In this document: piece after piece, positions 13,359 through 22,011 of the stretch | How positions within the stretch are numbered: the first letter of the stretch is position 1 | Layout of the letters: each line of letters opens with the position of its first letter | From: Phaeosaccion multiseriatum | Lineage: Eukaryota; Ochrophyta, other classes | NCBI GenBank assembly: GCA_965112735.1 | Contig: OZ218952.1 | Location: 4,774,001-4,838,000 of the forward strand | Direction of reading: 5' to 3' | Length of the DNA stretch: 64,000 nt | Made by a program: the position numbers and the translations under genes | The notes under the pieces: generated by a model | Database searches by the model: none | What the model was told of the DNA's origin: nothing | What the model saw: only the letters and a program-made list of their open reading frames with translations

Positions 13359-13657
13359 GGCGGCAATTTTTGATGCAGCAGCACCGGGAGGCCCCTCGGA
13401 CAGCTCAGTCACCACCGCGACGACCGCTCAGCGCGCGACAGTCTCCACGGCCTCTGTTGTCCCCCACTGGCATCGGCACACAAAGGCACGAGCCCACTGA
13501 GCGGCCGCCACGACCGCAACCTGTTCCTTCGTCTTCTTACTCTTCTCCTCGCCCGCCTCTGCCTCGGCCTGCTTCCTCATCGGGTGTCAGGACACGCAGG
13601 CCGGTGTCAAGTGAAGGCCCGTCCTTCGTTCGCCGCACGGAGGTGCGCGTGCACTGA
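11106..13657 (+). CDS. Probable STPGR (sperm-tail PG-rich repeat) / cilia-associated protein
   Basis: Six exons give a 546-residue protein: 11106-11167, 11308-11389, 11463-11556, 11775-11917, 12067-12266, 12598-13657. All introns are GT..AG and the phases close. The first ~190 residues hold proline-glycine motifs spaced as in STPGR/SHIPPO proteins, which lie along axonemal microtubules: TPGPLAYNTW near residue 100 and IGPGTYDV near residue 185. The region ends in KVEYYYGRAPSRFYP. The long last exon is low complexity: glycine/arginine-rich, acidic (DDDIDDDEDED), then polyalanine and polyglutamine, then serine/proline-rich. The start is the first ATG of the open exon. The family call rests on short motifs and is moderate. 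Confidence 0.6.
11233..11268. repeat. (CT)n microsatellite in intron 1
   Basis: An uninterrupted CT run forms the pyrimidine-rich part of the first intron of the STPGR-like gene, upstream of its 3' splice site. Confidence 0.9.
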
Positions 13658-14918
13658 GCTGCCAGTGTGTCAGTGTTTCGGTTTCAGTTTGTTAGAGCGA
13701 CCCACTATGTGAGGAACGATTGGATTCGATAGCAAAGACGAAGCTAGTCCTCAAGCGCCAGCTGTAGCTTCGCAGTCTCACCCCCCTGAGGGTGGGACAG
13801 ATTGGCTGTGGCCGGCGCAAACCAATTAGCGGGCAGCTCCTTTCGGGCCAGCCATTGGTTTGAGGTCTACTAAACGGAAACTGATTCAACAGGTCGGACA
13901 GGGTAGGCCACTCTTCCTTCTATGCTTCTAAGCTTTTTAAGAGTCTGCCTACTTCGCAGCAAGAATCTCGAACCAATCCCCAGACATACCGTTCTCTTTT
14001 TCCCTCTCAAGGACGCACAGTTCATCCCCGCCAGGAGCGGCTCCGCAAAGTCACGGCTAAGCGCCTCAGTCTCAGGTTTTGCACTAATCACACCTGCGGA
14101 CGTAGGCCGCCAAGTCGCCTCTTGACTCCTGACGGTGAACAGTACGTGCACGTGTATTTGCCAGCTGTGAGACTGCTGCTCCACGCACTCATCTGCGGCA
14201 CGGACTGCTCATGGCCGCCACCCCCCTCCACCATTCCAGGATCTTGTGTGAGGCATAAAACTAATTTGGTGTATATTCGAAGGAATGATTAGCAACACTT
14301 TCGGGCCCGGCGCCGAGTCTTTTGTTCAGACTGAGCCGAGGAAACCAACTACGCCTGCTCTTCAGACAGCCAAAGAGTACGAAGAGTAGAAGTAGACCAG
14401 CATCACGCAGGAGCGCATCACGACGAGCGGAGTGGGCACTTGCTTCCTTCCGTCAGAAATTGCCTGGGGGGGTGGGAGTATAACACAGATCACAGCGCAC
14501 AAGCGCTGATGCTTCGGCCGCCGGATGCCCCCCACCAGTCACCAGTCGTAGACAGAGCACAGGATGGCGGCAGGCCTTCGCCAGTAGCCCTAAGCTGAAT
14601 AATCCAAGGGTTGCCCGTTTCCTGACTCCAGCACAGTCTTCAATCTCTAGGGCGGTGCTTTCTCCTCTAATAAGCCAAGAGAAGAGTTGCTCTTCGTTTC
14701 TTGGCTTCCCTATGGGTAACACTACTCTTCCAGGGGAGAAAGTACGCGCCATTTCTGTGTTGCGCTGAGTCGAGATGGTTTGCTCGAGTAAGTCCGCTGA
14801 ACACATGACTAGAAGTATGTCTGTCCGCCCTTCCACCGCAGGTCCTTCCTTCCGTTCCCTTGTCGCTTATCTCAGAGCAAGTGCAACAAAAGAGTCCGTC
14901 CCCATGACCGTTCTGCCT
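13658..14918. other. Convergent intergenic region, no supported gene
   Basis: Lies between the 3' ends of the STPGR-like gene (+) and the dimethyltransferase (-). A 127-codon minus-strand frame (14453-14836) has no recognisable motif. Its codons and composition do not look coding and no splice partners were found. I see no RNA gene. Confidence 0.5.
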
Positions 14919-16316
14919 TCAATGTCGGATGGTCCTCCACACGGCCGATCCGGGCGCCTTCTCCTCCGAAGCGCCGTAGAGCACTCTGGTGAGCTCCACG
15001 AATTGAGGAGGGCTGAGCTGCTCGGGCCGCTTGGTGGCGAACTCCTCTGGCAGCTCCACACCCTTTTGTGCACACATGGGCTTGAGCGACTGCCGCAGCA
15101 TCTTGCGGCGCTGCTGGAAGGAGCACGACACGACCTTCTTGAGGTGTGCCTGGTCCACTCCCACACCCCGACCCGTGAACTCGAGCGAGATGAGGGCCGA
15201 CTTGACCTTGGGTTGCGGGTAGAAGACTGTGGGGGGGATGACGAACAGAATCTGGGGAAACGAGGCGGGGAGGGGTGGAAGGGGTTGGTGAGTAAGGACA
15301 GGGGGATCACGGGGGGACGTCACCCAGCGCGTCTGCCGAGTCAATCTGGTCTCCGCATGCCCCCACCACACTCGAGCACCCACCCACCCACCGACCCACC
15401 CACCTGAGGATTGGCGTAGAGCTGATAGACCACACTCAAGATGCCGTACTCCTTGGTGTTGGGCTTTGCCACCACGCGCTGCGCCACCTCCAGCTGCATT
15501 GTCACCACCGCGCGGCCGATGGCTCGGTAGTGGTCGCACAGCATAAAGAGGATCTGGCTGGTGATGTGGTAGGGCAGGTTGCCGATTATACTGAGCTTGC
15601 CTCGGATGGCAGCCACTTCCGTGTAGTCGATCTGCAGCACGTCCGAGTGCACCACGGTCAGCTGCGGCAGGCGCTCGTTGAGCTCGCTCACGGCGCGCTG
15701 GTCAATCTCCACCGCTACCATCTTGGGGAACTGCTTCACCAGCACCTGCAGCAGGGGGGAGATAAGAGAGGGAGCGAGACAGGGGGTTAGTTCTTTCAGA
15801 CGGCCGTGGTGGAGGTGGATAGTCACGGAGAGGGGCGGGATTGTGAGCCCCGTGAAAGTACAGTGGCCAGAGCACTGTGTCTGTCTTGATCGAGTCTGGT
15901 CTTGTCAGCCCCCACCTCTCCGTCTCTTTGGCTCGCACCTGACTCAAAGCGCCCATTCCCGGGCCCAGCTCAATGACCGCCTGCCCGTTGGGGCTCCGGT
16001 CCACAAAGTGGTTGCAAATCTTCATCACGTAGTTTTGGTCGCTCAGGTAGTTCTGTCCGAGGGACTGCTTCGGTCGAAACCCCCCCGCCGGCAACGTAGG
16101 CGGCCTCATACTTCCTCCCTCGGAACCTTTTCTCCTCCCTTCTCCCCTCCCTCGCCCTCCTCCCTTCCCGCGCCCTCCTCCTCGCCCTCGACCCCTTCCC
16201 CCACCTCCTCTACCACCTCCTTCTCCGCTGCCGCTGGCCATGAATAGGCCGCTCGCACAGCCCATTCTCCGCCTCGACACTGCTGCTGATGTCACACCCA
16301 ACGAGTCCCTGCTGCA

Positions 16317-16347
<31 letters not shown>

Positions 16348-16547
16348 CTGCTTCTGCTGCTGCTGCTGCTGCTGGCTTGGGCGAGTACTCCACCACCTCT
16401 TCCCACTGGTTGCACCACAAAGGCCGAGCCTTGCTGGGCGAGCAGCGAAGCCACTACAATCGCCCCTACCCTATTGACCGTCCCTCTACATTGGCTGCGT
16501 CGGCTCGTCCTCGAGCTCTGGCTTCGACAAGCAGTACACCATGGCAT
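14919..16547 (-). CDS. Plastid-targeted KsgA/Dim1-type rRNA adenine dimethyltransferase
   Basis: Three exons (16547-15939, 15745-15404, 15251-14919) encode 427 residues. Enzymes of this family use S-adenosylmethionine to dimethylate two adjacent adenosines in helix 45 of small-subunit rRNA. Visible motifs are PKQSLGQNYLSD (family N-terminus), VIELGPGMGALS (SAM-binding motif I), VAVEID (motif II), GNLPYHIT (motif IV, NLPY catalytic loop), and a C-terminal PPTVFYPQPKVKSALI with SFQQRRKMLRQSLK. The presequence has a hydrophobic core ending in GSAFVV, matching the signal plus transit peptide junction of complex plastids, followed by serine- and glycine/arginine-rich linkers. This points to plastid 16S rRNA as substrate (inference). 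An in-frame ATG at 16607 is an alternative start. Confidence 0.9.
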
Positions 16548-16840
16548 GCTCGCACTGCCCTCTGTGCGCGGCTGCTGGTGGGTTCCCCGCCGTGCCCGCG
16601 TCACCATGGCACCTCAGCACCAGCTCCTACGTCTTCCAAGGCTTCTAGGGTCAGCTGCTGCCTCTGCTGCTCGCTGTTGCTCTGTAAAAGCTTGTGTGGC
16701 AGGCGCCAAACTCCAAACTCGGGAGCCGCAGGGTGAGGATGGCAGCAGAAGGCGTCTGCGAGTGGCGGGAGCCGGAAAGAAATACAAGATCTTATCCTCC
16801 TATTGCCCTGCTGCAGGTCGACAGCACTGTATAGAGCGAG
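16548..16840. promoter_or_regulatory. Shared upstream region of dimethyltransferase and pseudouridine synthase
   Basis: About 290 bp separate the two divergent start codons. Both 5' leaders and any core promoters must lie here unless upstream exons were missed. No TATA-like element stands out. Confidence 0.4.
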
Positions 16841-18840
16841 ATGGAGGGAGATTCTTCACTCCAAGGCGCACTCAAGGCCGGAGGACAGGACCCCGAAGCA
16901 GTGACAGCACGTGCCACCGAGGAAGCTTGTCCTGCAGCAACAGGAGCAGCAGCACCAGAAGCAGGAGCAGGAGGGAATGGGGCCGAGGAGGGCACGCCTC
17001 TGGGAAAGGCGAATCGAAAGCGGCCGAGGGAGGAAAGCACAAGGACAGGCGGCGCCCAACAGGCACCCTCGAAGGCGAGCAAGGGGTCCTCTACGCAGCC
17101 TGCGATACATGACCGTGAAAGCAGAGTCCACAAGGTGAAGAGTCAGGGATCCTACGGGGGGGAAATGATGGAGCAGCTGAGCGAGGCGGAGAGGGAGAGA
17201 GTGGAGGCGGCAATGGCCAGGACCTATCCAGAGGTCACCCTGAAGCGACATGCTCTCTTCCTCCTGGGCTACTTGGGCTCGGGCTTTAGCGGCATGCAGA
17301 TCAACCCCGGGGTGCATACCGTGGAAGCAGAGCTGGAGAAGGCGGTGTTCCTCGCGGGTCTGATGCACCCTCTGAACTTTGGCTTCCCCGCCAAGGTGAG
17401 CTTCTCCCGAGCGGCGAGGACGGACAAGGGTGTGCACGCGGGGGCGCAGGTTTGCTCGATGAAGGTGTCCTTCGAGGCCCTACCCGCCACGACGGCGGCA
17501 CTCGACGCGCGCGACAAGGCCTCAGCGGCCAAGGGGGGCAGCGGCAGGGCCAAAACAGCTGCGGTCAAGGCGGCTGCTCGAGCGGCAACCAAGGCGGAGG
17601 CCGCCCAGTACGAGGTGTTGGTGGGGGAGGTCAATAAGTATCTGCCGGACAGCGTTCGTGTCTTCAGCATGTCCTCAGTGGGCAAAAAGTTCAAGTGAGT
17701 GAGTGAGTGAGTGAGTGAGTGAGAGGCAGCTTCGTTCATGTGCATGATGTCGCCAGCCAGCCGACAGTAGTGCTCATGTGCTACTGCTCCCCCCCCCCCC
17801 TCCCCTTCTCGTCCAAGTTCAAAGACACTGTGCAGTGGGAGGAGGTACGTATACCTCCTGCCTACCTTCTTGTTCATGCCACCCGAAGAGGCGAAGGAGG
17901 TGTTTCAGCGGGCCAGGAGCAGCCAGCTGGGCGAGCAGAGCGAAGCAGATGCCGCAGCAACAGCAGCAGCAGCGGCGGCGGCGGCGGCGCCAGCTGTGGC
18001 GTTAGACTCGGTGGAAGGATCGAGCCCTCCACAGCCCTCTGTGATGGAGCGGGCGAGCTTGGAGCTCGGCAAGTACCGCCTTAGTCCGGAGCGCCTCGCT
18101 GCTCTGCAGGACGTGCTCGCCATGTTCTGCGGAACCAAGAGCTATCACAAGTGAGTATGCACGTCTTCGAGGCGAGGCACAGAGGCATACGGGCAGAGCA
18201 GGCAGAGGAAGATAGAGAGGAGATGGAGCTCAGTCGCCTCCCTCTTCCTTGTTGGGCCTTGGACTCGACTCGCCCTCTCGCCGAGACAAGAGATGGCCGC
18301 TGACGCCCTTCCACCCACCCACCACCTGTCCTCCTCAGCTACACGCCGCGCATGGACTCTTCGGACGCCTCCGCAAAGCGCTACATTACCAAGTTTGCCG
18401 CTGGCGAGCCCTTCCTTGCCCCCTCCGATCCTGACGCAGGGGAACCCGCACAGCCACAGATGGAGTGGATCCACCTGTCCGTCTCGGGGCAGTCCTTCAT
18501 CCTGAACCAAATCCGAATGATGGTGGGCATGACCGTCGAGGTGGTGAGCGGCCGGGTTACGAGCGATGACTTTAACAAGTCATTCAGCGACGCGGCGGTG
18601 CGAGTGTCTGTGGCACCTCCCACCGGGCTCTACCTGGACATGGTCCTCTTCGACTGGTACAACAAGCAGGCGGACAAGCACAAGGCGGAGTGGAGCCCCG
18701 CTGCGGAGCAGGCTCGCGAGGCGTTCGTGGAGGGAAAGATTCGGCCGCACATCATCAAGCAAGAGGCTCTCCACCAGCCCTTCGCCACTTGGCTGGAGGC
18801 GCTTCCGTGCCACGCTGGGAAGAAGGACGCGCACAAGTAG
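16841..18840 (+). CDS. tRNA pseudouridine synthase, TruA/Pus1 family
   Basis: Three exons (16841-17694, 17818-18150, 18339-18840) encode 562 residues. The enzyme isomerises uridine to pseudouridine in tRNA and, for Pus1-type members, some other RNAs. Motifs are LLGYLGSGFSGMQ near residue 142, the catalytic loop RAARTDKGVHA with nucleophile Asp195, NSKTLCSGRRYVYLLPTF across the first splice junction, SYHNYTP across the second, and ILNQIRMMVGM near the C-terminus. The spliced junctions restore conserved text, which confirms the model. The N-terminal 130 residues are low complexity and contain GKANRKRPREES, a plausible nuclear signal, which fits a Pus1-like nuclear enzyme. An alanine-rich insert (about residues 225-255) interrupts the domain. 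Intron 1 starts with a GTGA tandem repeat. Confidence 0.93.
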
Positions 18841-19068
18841 ATGGGCCTCGGCTCTTAACGCAAATGAAACACACTTGGTTGATTGATGTGACAAGGCATG
18901 TGCACAGGTGTCAGAAGTTTGATTATATTTACAGCCTACAAAATTGAAGCCCACCACAAAAGAGAGGGTTGCTTGCCTTTGCGAACTACTCAAAACTCTG
19001 GAAACGCCACCGCTGCCCTGCTCTACTGCTCGACAAAGGCGACACTTCCAAGCCCAACCCTGCCATAT

Positions 19069-19899
19069 TTATGAGCTTCCGCCGATGATGGGGGCGAAGA
19101 GGGATGCGAAGATGGTCTTGTTTTGGACAAGCTCCTGAAACGCGGGGAAAGCAAAGAGAGAGAGAAAGTGTGAGTAAGAAATGAAATTTTCAGAGATGCG
19201 TCCCCCGCCGCTCCCCTGCACCCCACATCCCCCCCCTTCCCACGGCCGCCCACATGGCCTCACCTGGGCCCAGATGCCGACGACGGCAAGCATGGCCAGT
19301 CGGCCGTTGTTTCGCTCCTTGGTGCTCCTGGCGTAGCGGCCCTTGGCGTCGGAAGGCATAAGGCCAAGAGGGTCGAAGCCCAGGTCACCGGGGGTGTAGT
19401 CGGGGTTGAGGGCGGCGATGGGGGTGCCGGTCTCCTTCTCCGTCATGCTCCAGCCCCTCATAATCGTGTACGCCTCCACGCCGCCAATCATGGCCACGAG
19501 GACGATGGCGAGGTAAGGGGCATCTGCCTCGATGAGCTGGAAGTGGTTGATGGCAGGGCCCAAGGGTCCCTGTCCCTTGAGGAAGAAGGGGTGGAAGCCC
19601 TCCTGGAGCAGCATGCCCACGGAGGCAAGCATGGCCACACGCCCGTGCTTGATCTCTGCCTCAGCGAACTTGCGCAACAGCTTGTCGTCCTTCCCGTTGC
19701 TAAGTCCCAGAGGGTCGAAGAACCCGAAGGGGGCACACGCTCCGGGCGCGGTGTCCAGGTAGGACATCTGCATGGCGCTGCGGCTGGTGCTGGCCTTGGG
19801 GGCGTTCACCTTGGACAGAGCAAAGCCGGAAGGCGTGACAAAAGCCGAGGCCGTAGCCAGGACTCCTGCGGAGGCGAGGGCGATCTGGTGGCACTTCAT
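19069..19899 (-). CDS. Chlorophyll a/c- or FCP/VCP-type light-harvesting protein, copy 1
   Basis: Two exons (19899-19264, 19134-19069) encode 233 residues. The protein binds chlorophyll and xanthophyll in the thylakoid membrane and passes energy to a photosystem. The presequence MKCHQIALASAGVLATASAF has a hydrophobic core and an ASAF site, the signal plus transit peptide design of secondary plastids. Helix 1 carries EIKHGRVAMLASVG and helix 3 carries RNNGRLAMLAVVGIWAQ, the paired chlorophyll-binding helices of the LHC fold. Helix 2 is YLAIVLVAMIGGVEAY. The intron (19263-19135) falls at the end of helix 3, so only ELVQNKTIFASLFAPIIGGSS is in exon 2. The frame continuing into the intron would give a false C-terminus. 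The gene ends tail-to-tail with the pseudouridine synthase, 228 bp apart. Confidence 0.96.
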   Translation of the reverse strand: MKCHQIALASAGVLATASAFVTPSGFALSKVNAPKASTSRSAMQMSYLDTAPGACAPFGFFDPLGLSNGKDDKLLRKFAEAEIKHGRVAMLASVGMLLQEGFHPFFLKGQGPLGPAINHFQLIEADAPYLAIVLVAMIGGVEAYTIMRGWSMTEKETGTPIAALNPDYTPGDLGFDPLGLMPSDAKGRYARSTKERNNGRLAMLAVVGIWAQVRPCGRPWEGGGCGVQGSGGGRISENFISYSHFLSLFAFPAFQELVQNKTIFASLFAPIIGGSS

Positions 19900-20154
19900 G
19901 GTAAGGGGGCTGTAGGGAGAATAAAGATGTGTGGGAGGGCGTGTAGTGATTGGGTCGGCGCGTCTGGTTATTGCCGAATGACTCAGGGGGGCTGCGCGCA
20001 AGGATGATTGAATCTGAAACTGAAATTTCGTTGACATGTGCGATACAGTCATTTCGGCCCCGCCCCCCTGAGTCATTCGGCAATAACCACACGCACAGAC
20101 CCAATCACTACACACCCTCCCACACATATTTATTCTCCCTACAGCCCCCTTACC
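19900..20154. promoter_or_regulatory. Bidirectional promoter of the light-harvesting pair
   Basis: 255 bp between the two ATG codons, symmetric except for a 70-bp centre. An A+T-rich TATTTATTCTCCCT element lies about 25 bp before each start (20128-20141 on the right), with a matching GATTGGG/CCCAATC (CCAAT-like) box further out on each side (about 19948 and 20100). Functional roles are inferred. Confidence 0.55.
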
Positions 20155-20985
20155 ATGAAGTGCCACCAGATCGCCCTCGCCTCTGCAGGAGTCCTGGCTA
20201 CGGCCTCGGCTTTTGTCACGCCTTCCGGCTTTGCTCTGTCCAAGGTGAACGCCCCCAAGGCCAGCACCAGCCGCAGCGCCATGCAGATGTCCTACCTGGA
20301 CACCGCGCCCGGAGCGTGTGCCCCCTTCGGGTTCTTCGACCCTCTGGGACTTAGCAACGGGAAGGACGACAAGCTGTTGCGCAAGTTCGCTGAGGCAGAG
20401 ATCAAGCACGGGCGTGTGGCCATGCTTGCCTCCGTGGGCATGCTGCTCCAGGAGGGCTTCCACCCCTTCTTCCTCAAGGGACAGGGACCCTTGGGCCCTG
20501 CCATCAACCACTTCCAGCTCATCGAGGCAGATGCCCCTTACCTCGCCATCGTCCTCGTGGCCATGATTGGCGGCGTGGAGGCGTACACGATTATGAGGGG
20601 CTGGAGCATGACGGAGAAGGAGACCGGCACCCCCATCGCCGCCCTCAACCCCGACTACACCCCCGGTGACCTGGGCTTCGACCCTCTTGGCCTTATGCCT
20701 TCCGACGCCAAGGGCCGCTACGCCAGGAGCACCAAGGAGCGAAACAACGGCCGACTGGCCATGCTTGCCGTCGTCGGCATCTGGGCCCAGGTGAGGCCAT
20801 GTGGGCGGCCGTGGGAAGGGGGGGGATGTGGGGTGCAGGGGAGCGGCGGGGGACGCATCTCTGAAAATTTCATTTCTTGCTCACACTTTCTCTCTCTCTT
20901 TGCTTTCCCCGCGTTTCAGGAGCTTGTCCAAAACAAGACCATCTTCGCATCCCTCTTCGCCCCCATCATCGGCGGAAGCTCATAA
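20155..20985 (+). CDS. Chlorophyll a/c- or FCP/VCP-type light-harvesting protein, copy 2
   Basis: Exons 20155-20790 and 20920-20985 give 233 residues identical to copy 1 on the opposite strand, with the same ASAF presequence, three membrane helices and intron position. The 129-bp intron differs from copy 1 by at least one base. Identity of the coding parts, with more divergence in the leader, suggests a recent inverted duplication or ongoing gene conversion. The close spacing and mirrored promoter imply co-regulation, probably by light (inference from the family). Confidence 0.96.
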   Translation: MKCHQIALASAGVLATASAFVTPSGFALSKVNAPKASTSRSAMQMSYLDTAPGACAPFGFFDPLGLSNGKDDKLLRKFAEAEIKHGRVAMLASVGMLLQEGFHPFFLKGQGPLGPAINHFQLIEADAPYLAIVLVAMIGGVEAYTIMRGWSMTEKETGTPIAALNPDYTPGDLGFDPLGLMPSDAKGRYARSTKERNNGRLAMLAVVGIWAQVRPCGRPWEGGGCGVQGSGGGRISENFISCSHFLSLFAFPAFQELVQNKTIFASLFAPIIGGSS

Positions 20986-21132
20986 ATATGGCAGGGTTGG
21001 GCTTGGAAGTGTCGCCTTTGTCGAGCAGTAGAGCAGGGCAGCGGTGGCGTTTCCAGAGTTTTGAGTAGTTCGCAAAGGCAAGCAACCCTCTCTTTTGTGG
21101 TGGGCTTCAATTTTGTAGGCTGTAAATATAAT

Positions 21133-22011
21133 ACACAACGTTTGGCAACATACGCTGTCTCTCTCCCAGTGACGACTTTGACCTTGATCTCTCAACCATA
21201 TTCCCTGTGACACCTCGTCAGTAGTCTCCCCATCGATCCCCAACCTCCTCGTCGCCACCCTCCTGTCTTGTGCCTGTGCGCTGAGTCGGCCATTGGTGTC
21301 TGCTTCCAGGCACACCACGGTGGTAGGTCCTGCTCCTCGTGGGTCTCGCTGGCTGCTGCTGCCTTTCAAGGCCTGACGTCCGTGTATGGATTCACTGCCA
21401 TCCTGCAAATGTTGTTACTCAGGATGAAATGAGATTAGGGACGAATCCACTGAAGCTGCCATCAACTGCACTTGCAAACCCCTTGCACTCAAGGCGCACA
21501 TGATGGATTTCACCTTGAGTAGCACACCATTTGCAGGACGGCCTTGAATGTATACCACATGGACGTCAGGCCTGGAGCGGCAGCGGCAGCCAGCGAGACC
21601 CCAATCACATTACGTAACTCTTAGGTTGATTCCTGTAAGTCAATGGGGCCCCCTTCCCCCACTTGAAGGGACGGAAGCAAATTACGCAGATATGCCGCAC
21701 CACACGGTGCATGGAGGTGAGTGCATACAGCGTCGACCCAGCATCCCCGCTTGGCGTCCCGAAGAAGGTTTGCTGGTCATGCCGCTCACTGATTTGAGGC
21801 TTCTGCTGCCCTTCAATGCGAAGCCTTGAGATGCGGTCCCCTTACCCCTCAGTGAAGCTCCCAATGACTTCTTTGCCTCAAAGACTTTCCCACTCACTTC
21901 CTGCTTGTGTCAATCACGTGCATGCCGGTCTGTTACTTCTTGCCGTGCCCAAGTCCTCCGAAGCTGAGAGAACGCTCACTACAACTGCAGTAGCAGAAGT
22001 GAACAGGCATC
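21133..22011. other. Intergenic region with an imperfect inverted repeat
   Basis: Between light-harvesting copy 2 and the PP2C gene. The only structure seen is the inverted repeat at 21340-21605. Frames such as 21548-21829 have no recognisable motif. Confidence 0.55.
21340..21605. repeat. Imperfect inverted repeat (hairpin-forming)
   Basis: Left arm about 21340-21435 and right arm about 21505-21605 share GGTCTCGCTGGCTGC, AGGCCTGACGTCC, TCCTGCAAATG and ACTCA-G-TGAAAT in opposite orientation, with scattered mismatches. The loop is about 70 bp. No coding frame follows the symmetry, so it may be a relic of a foldback or non-autonomous element. Confidence 0.75.

Larger units (their letters stand above)
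18922..21132. repeat. 2.2-kb palindrome carrying two light-harvesting genes
   Basis: Left arm about 18922-19991 and right arm about 20062-21132 are inverted copies with a 70-bp non-matching centre. The match begins in the 3' flank (TTATATTTACAGCCTACA on the left, its complement on the right) and spans 3' UTR, both exons, the intron and most of the 5' leader. The encoded proteins are identical. Differences are concentrated in the upstream region (for example TCGGCGCGTCTGG against TCTGTGCGTGTGG), with at least one substitution inside the intron. Confidence 0.95.

Noticed and set aside
14453-14836. 127-codon minus-strand frame downstream of the dimethyltransferase
   Set aside because: No motif, no splice partner, and composition typical of intergenic sequence here.
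16289-16477. Cysteine-rich and leucine-rich plus-strand frames near 16300
   Set aside because: They are translations of a CTG triplet run that encodes serine in the dimethyltransferase presequence spacer on the other strand.
19069-20511. 480-codon minus-strand frame running through copy 1 and into copy 2
   Set aside because: It reads through the intron of copy 1 and, upstream, the antisense of copy 2. It is an effect of the palindrome. The true protein starts at 19899.
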